Shown: one piece after another, positions 49,384-59,800 of the stretch | How the letters are laid out: each line of letters starts with the position of its first letter | Numbering within the stretch: position 1 is the stretch's first letter | Source of the DNA: UTCHB3 sp964371075 | Lineage (GTDB): Bacteria; Bacteroidota; Ignavibacteria; Ignavibacteriales; Ignavibacteriaceae | Reading direction: 5' to 3' | DNA: 64,000 nt | Assembly (NCBI GenBank): GCA_964371075.1 | Contig: CAYJKN010000001.1 | Location: 1,145,766 to 1,209,765, forward strand | The notes under the pieces: generated by a model | The model's database searches: none | Seen by the model: the letters and a program-made list of their open reading frames with translations, nothing else | What the model was told of the DNA's origin: nothing | Made by a program: the position numbers and the translations under genes

Positions 49384-51483
49384 TCAGACAGTTGAAGCTG
49401 AGCGTCTACCGGATGATTTTTCCGATATCTCTTCAGCGATTGATTTCGGCACATCGGAATAGTGCGAGAACTGCATCGTGTATATTGCGCGTCCTTGAGT
49501 CATCGATCTCAATACGGTTGCGTAGCCGAACATTTCAGAAAGAGGAACTTTGGCTTTGATTACTTGAGCATCTTTTCTGGCAGAGAATCCTTCGATTCTT
49601 CCCCTTCTTGAGTTCAAGTCACCCATTACATCACCTAAATATTCATCAGGAGATATAACCTCAACTGCAACTATTGGCTCTAAGATAACCGGTTTTGCTT
49701 TCTTCGCAGCATTCTGGAAGCCCATCGAACCGGCAACTTTGAATGATATTTCATCTGAATCTACATCGTGATACGATCCATCGATCAATTTTACCTTAAT
49801 ATCTACCATTGGATATCCTGCAACAACACCATTACGCATTGCTTCCTGAACACCGGCAGATACTGCTGGAATATATTCCTTTGGTACCACACCACCAATG
49901 ATTCCATTGATAAATTCGAAACCTTTACCCGGTTCGTTTGGTGTAACTTCAAGCCATACATGACCGAATTTACCTCTACCACCTGATTGTTTAACAAATT
50001 TACCTTCAGCTTCTACAGCCTCTGTAATGGTTTCTCTGTATGCAACCTGAGGTTTACCCACATTTGCATCAACTTTAAATTCTCTTCTCAGACGATCTAC
50101 AATGATTTCAAGGTGAAGTTCACCCATCCCTGCTATGATAGTCTGAGCAGTTTCTTCGTCAACATGCACTCTAAATGTTGGATCTTCATCTGCAAGTTTG
50201 GAAAGTGATTCCGAAAGTTTATCTTGATCAGCTTTTGTTTTTGGTTCAATTGCGATCTGAATAACAGGCTCTGGGAATACCATTCTTTCCATTACAACCG
50301 GATCATCTTCATTACAAAGTGTATCCCCGGTTCTTGTAAATTTAAGTCCAACTGCTGCACCAATGTCACCGGCTCTTACACCGGGAACTTCTTCACGATG
50401 GTTGGCGTGCATTTCCAATAAACGGCTGATTCTCTCTTTTTTCCCTGAAACCGAGTTATATACATAAGAACCTGCATCAAGTTTACCGGTATAAACTCTA
50501 AAGAAAGTGAGTTTTCCAACAAATGGATCGTTCATTATTTTGAACGCCAAAGCAGTAAATTTCTCATCTTCAGATGTTTTTCTCGTTACCTGATCGTTTA
50601 TTCCAATATGGTGAGCTTCAATAAATTCGGCATCTGCCGGTGAAGGAAGGAAATCGATAGTTGCATCAAGCAACATCTGAATACCTTTGTTCTTAAATGA
50701 CGCTCCACACAATACAGGGATAATAACATTTGCAATAGTTGCTTTTCTTAGAACTGTTTTAACCTCGGCAACTGAAATTTCTTCACCATCAAGGTATTTA
50801 ACAAGGAGTGTGTCATTAACATCAGACACTGCTTCCAACATCTCAGTTCTATATTTTTGGGCGATCTCAACAAGATCTTTTGGGATTTCAATAATATCAA
50901 ATTCTTTACCCAAAGAATCTTCATGATACATAATCGCTTTCATTTCAATAAGATCGATAACACCTACAAAGATGTCTCCTGCACCGATCGGTAAAGCGAG
51001 GGGAATTGCGTTTGCTCCAAGTCTTTCACGAATCATTCCGAGAGCATTATAAAAGTCGGCGCCAATTCTGTCCATCTTATTGATGAAAGCTATTCTTGGA
51101 ACACCATATTTATCAGCTTGTCTCCAAACTGTTTCTGACTGTGGTTCTACGCCTCCAACTGCACAAAAAAGTGCAATTGCTCCATCGAGTACCCTTAAAG
51201 ATCTTTCAACTTCAACTGTGAAGTCAACGTGCCCCGGGGTATCGATAATGTTGATCTGATGATCAGCCCAATAACATGTGGTTGCAGCACTCGTAATGGT
51301 GATGCCTCTCTCTTTTTCCTGTTCCATCCAGTCCATGGTAGCTGCACCATCGTGCACCTCACCAAGTCGGTGTAACCGGCCGGTATAATACAGAATCCTC
51401 TCGGTCGTAGTGGTCTTGCCGGCATCAATGTGTGCCATGATTCCAATGTTACGAACTCTTTCTATAGGTGTCTTTATGCTCAT
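49384..51483 (-). CDS. fusA: elongation factor G
   Basis: GTPase that drives translocation. 699 residues: G1 AHIDAGKTTTTERIL, switch ERGITITSAAT, G3 IIDTPGHVDFTVEVERSLRVLDG, G4 NKMDR, domain IV with SGGRGKFGHVW and domain V. Located between rpsG and tuf, the canonical str order, so this is the main EF-G copy. Confidence 0.98.
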   Translation of the reverse strand: MSIKTPIERVRNIGIMAHIDAGKTTTTERILYYTGRLHRLGEVHDGAATMDWMEQEKERGITITSAATTCYWADHQINIIDTPGHVDFTVEVERSLRVLDGAIALFCAVGGVEPQSETVWRQADKYGVPRIAFINKMDRIGADFYNALGMIRERLGANAIPLALPIGAGDIFVGVIDLIEMKAIMYHEDSLGKEFDIIEIPKDLVEIAQKYRTEMLEAVSDVNDTLLVKYLDGEEISVAEVKTVLRKATIANVIIPVLCGASFKNKGIQMLLDATIDFLPSPADAEFIEAHHIGINDQVTRKTSEDEKFTALAFKIMNDPFVGKLTFFRVYTGKLDAGSYVYNSVSGKKERISRLLEMHANHREEVPGVRAGDIGAAVGLKFTRTGDTLCNEDDPVVMERMVFPEPVIQIAIEPKTKADQDKLSESLSKLADEDPTFRVHVDEETAQTIIAGMGELHLEIIVDRLRREFKVDANVGKPQVAYRETITEAVEAEGKFVKQSGGRGKFGHVWLEVTPNEPGKGFEFINGIIGGVVPKEYIPAVSAGVQEAMRNGVVAGYPMVDIKVKLIDGSYHDVDSDEISFKVAGSMGFQNAAKKAKPVILEPIVAVEVISPDEYLGDVMGDLNSRRGRIEGFSARKDAQVIKAKVPLSEMFGYATVLRSMTQGRAIYTMQFSHYSDVPKSIAEEISEKSSGRRSASTV

Positions 51484-51508
51484 TATCTATTCTGTTTCTT
51501 AGTAATCA

Positions 51509-51976
51509 CTACCACTTAAAGTGTGCAAAAGCTTTGTTCGCTTCTGCCATCCTGTGGGTATCTTCTTTTTTCTTGATTGCATTGCCTTCGTTGTTGGCGG
51601 CTGCAATAAATTCCATAGCTAATTTGGTAACCATCGATTTGTCTTTTCTGTCGGAAGCATATCTCTTCAACCATCTGATTGCGAGAGCCATTCTTCTTTC
51701 GGGGCGAACTTCCATTGGAACCTGATAGGTAGCACCACCAACTCTACGGCTCCTGACTTCGATAACCGGCTGAACATTTTGGATTGCCTTTTTAAAGACT
51801 TCCAACCCCGGTTTTGTTGTTTTCTCTTCAACCATATCAAATGCTTCGTAAACCAATTTTCTGGCTGTTTCTTTCTGACCATCTTCCATTATACAATTAA
51901 TGAATTTTGCCAGCGAATAATCGCCATGCCTTGGATCAGGCTTAATATATCTCTTTGGTGCTCTTTTTTTTCTCAT
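51509..51976 (-). CDS. rpsG: 30S ribosomal protein S7
   Basis: 155 residues; head-assembly initiator. MRKKRAPKRYIKPDPRHGD, FINCIMEDGQKETARKLVYEAFD, GGATYQVPMEVRPERRMALAIRW-type signature. 7 nt after rpsL. Confidence 0.98.
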   Translation of the reverse strand: MRKKRAPKRYIKPDPRHGDYSLAKFINCIMEDGQKETARKLVYEAFDMVEEKTTKPGLEVFKKAIQNVQPVIEVRSRRVGGATYQVPMEVRPERRMALAIRWLKRYASDRKDKSMVTKLAMEFIAAANNEGNAIKKKEDTHRMAEANKAFAHFKW

Positions 51977-51983
51977 ATCTTAA

Positions 51984-52370
51984 CTACTTGCCTTTTTGTT
52001 GTTTGGGCCTCTTGGCTCCGTATTTTGATCTTCCTTGTCTTCTGTCAGCTACACCATTGGAATCTAATGTTCCTCTGATAATGTGGTATCTAACACCCGG
52101 AAGATCTTTTATTCTGCCACCTCTGATCAAAACGATCGAGTGCTCTTGCAAATTGTGACCTTCACCTGGTATATAGGCTGTTACTTCTATATGGTTTGTT
52201 AATCTTACTCTCGCTACTTTTCTGAGCGCAGAGTTCGGTTTCTTAGGAGTTGTTGTATAAACTCTTGTACAAACCCCTCTTTTTTGAGGACAAGCTTGCA
52301 ACGCCGGTGCTTTATTATTTGAAAGCACAGCCTGGCGGCCTTTCCTTACTAACTGGTTTATTGTAGGCAA
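51984..52370 (-). CDS. rpsL: 30S ribosomal protein S12
   Basis: 128 residues; decoding-site protein. PTINQLVRKGRQAVLSNNKA, KRGVCTRVYTTTPKKPNSALRKVARV and GVRYHIIRGTLD. The Lys positions linked to streptomycin resistance (TPKKPNS, and the K of the VRYH region) look wild type, so no resistance is suggested. The start is a TTG at 52370 with AGGAG 6 nt upstream; no ATG or GTG is available. First gene of the str set. Confidence 0.98.
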   Translation of the reverse strand: MPTINQLVRKGRQAVLSNNKAPALQACPQKRGVCTRVYTTTPKKPNSALRKVARVRLTNHIEVTAYIPGEGHNLQEHSIVLIRGGRIKDLPGVRYHIIRGTLDSNGVADRRQGRSKYGAKRPKQQKGK

Positions 52371-52414
52371 AATGAACTCCTGATTTTGTCCAAAACTTAA
52401 AAAAATTCAGACTT

Positions 52415-52445
52415 CAAATATAGGATAAAATGCGTTAATTGTCAA
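52415..52445 (-). promoter_or_regulatory. promoter of the str operon (rpsL-rpsG-fusA-tuf)
   Basis: Minus strand TTGACA (52440-52445), 17-nt spacer, TATATT (52417-52422) continuing as TATATTTG (52415-52422). It satisfies both the sigma-70 consensus and the Bacteroidota -7 element TAnnTTTG. Predicted leader about 40 nt to the rpsL start. Confidence 0.8.
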
Positions 52446-52483
52446 GCAATTTTACTTGATAGAAAAAATAAAACTATTTTATG

Positions 52484-52568
52484 GCTTCTGAGTTGCTCAG
52501 AAGCAACACCCCCGATCTATTCCGGGGGGTAAAAAAAGGTGGGAGTCCCCGATCTATTCCGGGGACTC
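52484..52568 (-). terminator. three successive hairpins after rpoC
   Basis: Between the rpoC stop (52580) and the str promoter: stem GAGTCCCCG/CGGGGACTC (52543-52551 with 52560-52568), then seven U residues (52531-52537), then CCCCCG/CGGGGG (52509-52514 with 52523-52528), then GCTTCTGAG/CTCAGAAGC (52484-52492 with 52496-52504). The first is a fair intrinsic terminator. The first two share the identical 8-nt loop ATCTATTC and so look like copies of one palindromic element. Confidence 0.75.
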
Positions 52569-52579
52569 TTTATAATAAG

Positions 52580-55500
52580 TTAGACTGAAGGAACTTTTGC
52601 AGCTTCCTGTTCAATCTCTTCCAATGCCATTTCGTCCTCATCTCTAACGATAAGTGAACGATATTTTCTTAATCCGGTTCCGGCTGGAATGAGACGACCC
52701 ATAACGACGTTTTCTTTCAGTCCTCTGAGAGTGTCTCTTTTTGCCTGCACCGCTGCATTGGCTAATACTTTTGTGGTTTCCTGGAAGGAAGCAGCCGAGA
52801 TGAAACTCTCGGTCTCAAGTGCAGCTCTGGTAATTCCGAGCAACATATGATCAAAGGTTGCCTGTTCGGCATCTCTGTACTGTATTTCTGCTTTGCTTCT
52901 TTTCTTCAACTCAAGATTTAATTCGGATAATTTTTTCCTTGTGATAATCTGTCCGGGTTTGAATATCGAACCTCCGGCATCTGTTACGATAACAGATTCC
53001 ATCATTTTCTCATTCTCTTCCATGAACTCTGCTTTATCAACAATGTCTTCCTCAAGGAATCTGGTATCACCCGGCTGTACAACTTTGATCTTCTGGAGCA
53101 TCTGACGTACAATCACCTCAATATGCTTGTCATTGATCTTAACACCCTGCAAACGATAAACTTCCTGTATTTCGTTTACGAGGTATTCCTGTACCGCGTT
53201 AGTACCTTTAATCTTGAGAATGTCATGTGGATCAACAGGTCCATCGATTATTTTTTCACCGGCAGGGATCTCATCACCTTCCTGAACAAGAGTGTGTTTA
53301 CTGATTGGCACATTGTATCTCTTCTCATCAGATTTATCGATCGCTGTTACAATGATCTCACGGGTACCTTTCCTCCTTGCTCCAAAGCTTACCAATCCCT
53401 CGATATCTGCAATGATTGCAGGATCCTGTGGATTTCTCGCTTCAAACAATTCGGTTACTCTTGGAAGACCACCTGTGATATCACGGGTCTTCGATGCTTG
53501 TTTTGCAATCTTTGCAAGAATGGTACCTGCAGGAATCTCCTGTCCTTCTTCCACTGAAAGGAAAGCCTTAGCCGGAATATTAAACGATCTTCTTTCACCA
53601 TCGGCATTTTCTATCACTATGGAAGGTGATAAACCTTTGTCTTTTGGCTCGATAACAACTTTCTGAACGTGGCCTGTCTGATCATCAGTAATCTGCTCCA
53701 TTGTAAATTTGTCGATAAGATCAACAAACTTAACGAAACCGGTGATGTCAGAAAGAATTACAGCGTTGTATGGATCGTGATAATAAAGTGGCTGTTTTTT
53801 CCTTACTTTTTGTCCTTCGTCAACCAATATCTCGGCTCCGTAAGGAACATCAAATTTTCTTAACAATATTTCATTGTTGTCGGTAATCTCAATTACACCT
53901 CTTCTGCCGGTAACAACTTTTACCTTTCCGAAGATTGAATCTTTTTCCACAAAGGCTACTCTGTTGTATCTTACAATACCTTCAACAGGTGTATCAACCT
54001 GCGACTGAGTTGCGATACGGGCAGAAGTACCACCAAGATGGAATGTTCTGAGTGTAAGCTGTGTACCGGGCTCACCAATCGACTGTGCAGCGATAACACC
54101 CACGGCTTCACCAATTTCAACGAGCTTGCCGTTGGTAAGGTTTCTTCCGTAGCAGTTGGCGCAAACACCATGTTTGGCTTCACAGGTAAGAACTGTTCTG
54201 ATATAAACAGAATCAAGTCCGGCATCCTCAATAGCTGCAGCAATTGCTTCAGATATCGTATCACCGTTTTCACAGATAATTTCATCTGTTCTTGGATCAT
54301 AAATATCACCTTGAGCAACTCTACCAACAATTCTTTCTGTCAGTGGTTCTCTCTCTTCACCTGCTTCTTTAAGCGCAGATATTTCGATTCCAAGAATTGT
54401 TCCGCAATCGATTTGTGTGATAATTACATCCTGAGCAACATCCACGAGCCTTCTTGTAAGGTAACCTGCATCCGCTGTTTTAAGAGCTGTATCAGCGAGA
54501 CCTTTTCTTGCACCGTGAGTTGAAATGAAGTATTCGAGTACTGACAAACCTTCTTTAAAGTTCGCGATAATCGGGTTCTCGATAATTTCACCCGCCTGAC
54601 CGGTAAGTGATTTCTGAGGTTTCATCATAAGACCACGCATACCTGCGAGCTGACGAACCTGCTCCGAAGAACCTCTCGCGCCCGAGTCAACCATCATGTG
54701 GATAGGATTAAATCCCTGATTTGATTCTCTGAGTTTCTCCATGAGAACCTTACCCACATCATTAGTTGCATGTGTCCAGATATCGATGATTTTGTTATAT
54801 CTCTCAGTATCGGTAATAAAACCATTTTCATGCTCGTTCAACACTTGATCAACTTTGCGGTTGGCTTCGTTGATTATCGACTCTTTCTCTTCAGGAACCA
54901 CGAGATCACTGAATGAAATTGAAAGTCCACCTTGCATCGCAAACTTAAATCCGAGTTCTTTTAGCTCATCAAGGAAAATTGCGGTAACTTTATTTCCCAA
55001 CCTCATAAACATAAGGTTAACAAAAGCACCAAATGATTTTTTCACGAGAAGCTGGTTGTAGTAACCCATCTCTTTTGGTACGATCTTGTTAAAGATAACG
55101 CGACCAACTGTGGTGTCAATCATTTTTCCGTCAAGTCTTACTTTGATCTTGGCATGAAGTCCAACTACTTTGTTATTGTAAGCAATAACAACTTCGTCGG
55201 CACAGCTAAAGATCATTCCCTCGCCGAGATCACCATCTCTCTTTTTGGTCAGATAATAAACACCCAATACGATGTCCTGTGTAGGTACAACGATTGGACT
55301 GCCGTTCTGAGGAGAGAGGATGTTATGGCTCGAAAGCATAAGCAATTGAGCTTCAAGTTTTGCTTCGTCAGAAAGAGGCACATGCACAGCCATCTGATCG
55401 CCGTCAAAATCCGCGTTGAAAGCTGTACAAACCATTGGATGAAGTCTGATCGCCTTTTCATCGATGAGCACCGGCTGGAAAGCCTGAATACCCAAACGGT

Positions 55501-56821
55501 GAAGTGTTGGCGCACGGTTAAGAAGCACTGGATGACCATCGATAATCTTTTCGAGAATCTCCCAGATAATTGCATCTTTCCGTTCAACTACCTTTTTGGC
55601 ACTTTTTACGGTTTTATTATTTCCTCTCTCAATAAGTTTCCTTATGATGAGGGGTTTAAATAGTTCATAAGCCATGTCTTTTGGAAGACCACACTGGTGA
55701 AGTTTCAACTCAGGTCCAACAACAATAACCGATCTGCCTGAATAATCAACTCTTTTACCGAGAAGGTTCTGACGGAATCTGCCTTGTTTTCCTTTCAGCA
55801 TATCGCTGAGAGATTTTAAAGGTCTGTTATTGTCACTTCTTACAGCGGAACCACGTCTTGAGTTGTCAAACAAAGCATCAACAGCTTCCTGAAGCATTCT
55901 TTTCTCATTCCTGAGGATTACTTCGGGGGCTTTGATGTCGATCAACCTTTTAAGACGGTTGTTGCGGATGATTACTCTTCTATAAAGATCGTTAAGATCA
56001 CTGGTAGCAAACCTGCCACCTTCGAGGGGAACCAAAGGTCTCAACTCGGGTGGTATTACAGGAATATAGTTAAGAACCATCCACTCGGGTTTGTTCTCAA
56101 GTTTATCTTCCTTTGTACGGAAAGCTTCAATAACTCTTAATCTTTTAAGGAGTTCTTCCTTTTTCTGCTGAGAGTTTTCTCTGTTTAGCTGGTCTTTAAG
56201 CTCATAAAACTTCTCTTCGATGTTTAAGGTCTTAAGAAGTTCTCTGATTGCTTCACCACCAATTTTGGCGTAAAATTTGTTTGGATCGTTGTCAGCCAGT
56301 TTATCATTCCCGGCAGGGAGTGATTTCTGAATCTCTGAATATTGATCCTCTGTTATAAGGTCATTTACCCTTAGACCTGTTGGCCCGGGGTTCATAACAA
56401 CATAAGATTCGTAATAAACAATTTTTTCAAGCTCTTTTGAGCTGAAACCTAAAAGGTTACCGATTTTTGAAGGTAACGATCTGAAGAACCAAATGTGTAC
56501 TACAGGAACTGCGAGGGAGATATGCCCCATCCGTTCCCTTCTTACACTTTTTTGAGTAACTTCAACACCGCAACGATCGCAAATGATACCTTTGTATCTA
56601 ATCCTTTTATACTTGCCGCAGTAGCATTCCCAGTCGCGTGTTGGCCCGAATATTTTCTCACAGAAAAGTCCATCCTTTTCAGGTCTGAACGATCTATAAT
56701 TTATAGTTTCCGGTTTGGTAACTTCACCATGGGATCTATCAAGTATATCATCGGGGCTCGCCAATGTAATTGTAATGGAATTAACATCTTTAATTACATT
56801 TTCAGGCAATCTTAATGACAT
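52580..56821 (-). CDS. rpoC: DNA-directed RNA polymerase beta' subunit
   Basis: 1413 residues. Zinc-binding Cys in CYCGKYKRIRYKGIICDRCGVEVT near the N terminus (CYCG, CDRCG), the catalytic Mg site NADFDGDQMAVHVPLS, trigger-loop region (IAAQSIGEPGTQLTLRTFH-type: AAQSIGEPGTQLTLR) and a second Cys cluster CEAKHGVCANCYG. Length is as in Bacteroidota. It follows rpoB by 41 nt and ends the rplK-rpoC set at the triple hairpin. Confidence 0.98.
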   Translation of the reverse strand: MSLRLPENVIKDVNSITITLASPDDILDRSHGEVTKPETINYRSFRPEKDGLFCEKIFGPTRDWECYCGKYKRIRYKGIICDRCGVEVTQKSVRRERMGHISLAVPVVHIWFFRSLPSKIGNLLGFSSKELEKIVYYESYVVMNPGPTGLRVNDLITEDQYSEIQKSLPAGNDKLADNDPNKFYAKIGGEAIRELLKTLNIEEKFYELKDQLNRENSQQKKEELLKRLRVIEAFRTKEDKLENKPEWMVLNYIPVIPPELRPLVPLEGGRFATSDLNDLYRRVIIRNNRLKRLIDIKAPEVILRNEKRMLQEAVDALFDNSRRGSAVRSDNNRPLKSLSDMLKGKQGRFRQNLLGKRVDYSGRSVIVVGPELKLHQCGLPKDMAYELFKPLIIRKLIERGNNKTVKSAKKVVERKDAIIWEILEKIIDGHPVLLNRAPTLHRLGIQAFQPVLIDEKAIRLHPMVCTAFNADFDGDQMAVHVPLSDEAKLEAQLLMLSSHNILSPQNGSPIVVPTQDIVLGVYYLTKKRDGDLGEGMIFSCADEVVIAYNNKVVGLHAKIKVRLDGKMIDTTVGRVIFNKIVPKEMGYYNQLLVKKSFGAFVNLMFMRLGNKVTAIFLDELKELGFKFAMQGGLSISFSDLVVPEEKESIINEANRKVDQVLNEHENGFITDTERYNKIIDIWTHATNDVGKVLMEKLRESNQGFNPIHMMVDSGARGSSEQVRQLAGMRGLMMKPQKSLTGQAGEIIENPIIANFKEGLSVLEYFISTHGARKGLADTALKTADAGYLTRRLVDVAQDVIITQIDCGTILGIEISALKEAGEEREPLTERIVGRVAQGDIYDPRTDEIICENGDTISEAIAAAIEDAGLDSVYIRTVLTCEAKHGVCANCYGRNLTNGKLVEIGEAVGVIAAQSIGEPGTQLTLRTFHLGGTSARIATQSQVDTPVEGIVRYNRVAFVEKDSIFGKVKVVTGRRGVIEITDNNEILLRKFDVPYGAEILVDEGQKVRKKQPLYYHDPYNAVILSDITGFVKFVDLIDKFTMEQITDDQTGHVQKVVIEPKDKGLSPSIVIENADGERRSFNIPAKAFLSVEEGQEIPAGTILAKIAKQASKTRDITGGLPRVTELFEARNPQDPAIIADIEGLVSFGARRKGTREIIVTAIDKSDEKRYNVPISKHTLVQEGDEIPAGEKIIDGPVDPHDILKIKGTNAVQEYLVNEIQEVYRLQGVKINDKHIEVIVRQMLQKIKVVQPGDTRFLEEDIVDKAEFMEENEKMMESVIVTDAGGSIFKPGQIITRKKLSELNLELKKRSKAEIQYRDAEQATFDHMLLGITRAALETESFISAASFQETTKVLANAAVQAKRDTLRGLKENVVMGRLIPAGTGLRKYRSLIVRDEDEMALEEIEQEAAKVPSV

Positions 56822-56862
56822 ATAAAAAACTCCTTCCGAGAATCTGTTTTCAAATTATTTAA

Positions 56863-59800
56863 CTACTCGATTTCAACATCAAGGCCAAGACCTTGAAGTT
56901 CTTTAATGAGTACGTTAAATGCTTCGGGCACATTCGGTTCTTGAATATTTTCACCTTTAACAATCGACTCATACACCTTGGTTCTACCGGCAACATCATC
57001 ACTTTTTACGGTAAGGATTTCCTGAAGAATATGTGAAGCGCCATAGGCTTCAAGAGCCCACACTTCCATCTCTCCAAATCTCTGACCGCCAAACTGAGCT
57101 TTACCACCGAGTGGCTGCTGAGTAATAAGCGAGTATGGTCCAATTGACCTGGCGTGGAGTTTGTCATCTACAAGGTGGCTCAATTTGAGCATGTAAATAT
57201 ATCCACAAGTAACTTTTTGGTCGAATGCTTCACCTGTTCTGCCATCATGAAGTTCGGTTTTACAACCGACAGGAAGCCCTGCTTTTTCGAGGTAACCGGT
57301 AACGTCAGACACTTCTGCACCGTCGAAAACGGGAGTAGCGAATTTGACACCAAGTTTTTTACCTACCCAGCCAAGAGCTGTTTCATAAAGCTGACCCAGG
57401 TTCATTCTCGAAGGCACACCCAAAGGATTGAGAATCATCTCAACCTGAGTACCGTCGGGGAGGAAAGGCATATCTTCCAGCGGAACCACTTTAGCAACAA
57501 CACCTTTGTTACCATGTCTTCCCGCCATTTTGTCACCTACAGAGATTTTTCTCTTTTTAGCAACATATACCTTTGCCAACTGGATGATTCCCGGGGGAAG
57601 TTCATCGCCAATTTGAATTTTTTGTTTTTCGCGTTTGTAATCTTCATCGATGTCAGCGAGTTTCCTCAGATAGTTTTTCATCAACGCTTTAACAAACTCG
57701 TTCGATTTTTCATCTTCAAACCAGGGAGATTTATCGTCAAGTCTCTCAAGTGTTTCCACTGTGTCAAGAATTGATCTGTCGATAACGGAACCCGATTTAA
57801 TGACTGTAATGCCATGTTCGTCTTTTACTCCAAGAGTTTTTTTACCTTCGCAGATTTTCGCAAGTCTGTCGATCATCTTGTCGCGAAGTCCAACTTTCTC
57901 TTTGGAATATTTGATTTCAAGTTCTTCAGAAAGTTTCTTTTCAAGTTTTTTAGACTCGGCATCTTTTCTTCTACGGGAGAAGAGGCGGGTTTTAATAACA
58001 GTTCCGCGAAGTCCGGGGGTTGCACGCAATGATGCATCCTTAACTTCACCTGCTTTGTCACCAAAGATGGCTCTGAGAAGTTTTTCTTCAGGAGTTGGAT
58101 CCGACTCCCCTTTTGGGGTGAGTTTACCGATAAGGATATCACTTTCCTTAACTTCGGCGCCAATTCTGATGATACCATTCTCATCAAGATTCTTTACAGT
58201 GTCTTCACTTACATTCGGAATTTCACGTGTAAGCTCTTCGTCACCTCTCTTGGTCTCACGAACCTGAAGTTCAAATTCCTCGATATGGATTGAAGAGAAA
58301 ACATCATTCATCACAAGTTTTTCTGAAAGGATGATAGCATCCTCAAAGTTGTAACCTCTCCAGGGCATGAATGCTACAAGGATATTTCTTCCAAGTGCAA
58401 GTTCACCCTGATCTGTGGCGAATCCGTCTGCGAGTACATCACCCTTTTTGATTTTTTGACCATGTTTAACAATTGGTCTCTGGGTAATGCTTGTCTCCTG
58501 GTTTGTACCGGAGAACTTAATTAATTTATAGGAAACTGTTTTTACATCGTCAAACTCTGTGAGAGCTTCAAATGAAAGTGGATCGATATTATAGTCAACA
58601 ACAATTTTGTCAGCGTCAACATAAACAACTTCGCCATCTTCCTGAGCAACAATCACCGATCTGGTATCGCGGGCAACTCTTCCTTCAAGTCCGGTTCCTA
58701 CGAGTGGAGCTTCCGGTTTGATGAGAGGAACTGCCTGACGCTGCATGTTCGAGCCCATGAGAGCACGGTTGGCATCATCATGCTCAAGAAAAGGAATCAA
58801 GGCAGCAGCCGCACTTACAATCTGTGCAGGAGCAACATCCATAAATTCCACTTCCTGTGGATGTACGATCGGGAAATCACCTTTTCTACGGCATTTAACT
58901 CTTTCCCTTACAAATTTTCCATTCTCATCGATTGGAGCATTTGCCTGAGCAATTGTGTACATATCTTCCTGCTCGGCAGTAAGATATACAACATCAGTAG
59001 AAACAACACCGTCTTTAACAGTACGGTATGGAGTCTCAAGGAAACCAAATTTATTTACACGTGAAAAGATTGTGAGTGAAGAAATAAGACCGATGTTTGG
59101 ACCTTCAGGAGTCTCAATTGGACAAAGTCGTCCATAATGAGTGTAGTGAACATCTCGCACCTCAAATCCCGCGCGTTCTCTGGTAAGACCGCCTGGTCCA
59201 AGTGCCGACATTCTTCTCTTGTGTGTAAGTTCCGAGAGTGGATTGGTCTGATCCATGAACTGTGAAAGCTGATTTGTTCCAAAAAAGGAAGTAATCACGC
59301 TGCTTATCGTTCTTGCATTTACCAAATCCTGCGGTGCAAATCCTTCAGCATCTCTAATCGACATTCTGTCTTTAATGGTTCTTGCCATTCTTGCCAAACC
59401 TGTGTTAAACTGCTGCTGAAGCTGCTCGCCTACTGTTCTTACTCTTCTGTTTCCAAGATGATCGATATCATCAGATGCAGCATTTTCATCCTTCATCTTG
59501 ATAATATATTTCATGATCTCAATAAAGTCCTGTATGTGAAGAACTGTCAGATCATCGGGAATCAACCCTTTCAGACTGAGCTTATCGTTCATTCTGTGTC
59601 TGCCAACTTCTCCTAAATCGTATCTTTTATCGTTGAAAAAGGTCTTTTCAAGCAATCCAGCAGCAGTGTCAACATCCGGTGCTTCACCGGTTCTGAGCTG
59701 TCTGTAGATCGAAAGAAGTGCCTCATCCTTGCTGTGCGTCGTATCTTTTTCGAGAGTGTTAAGAATTAAATTCTGATCGAGGTTAAGATCTGTTCTGATC

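Noticed and set aside
51984..52370. Streptomycin-resistance changes in S12, and rifampicin-resistance changes in RpoB
   Set aside because: The relevant S12 lysines and the RpoB pocket residues read as wild type.
57154..58267. Long open frames (206 and 168 codons) antisense to rpoB
   Set aside because: They are frame shadows of a highly conserved gene, with Ser/Phe-rich composition typical of reverse-strand translation and no domain.
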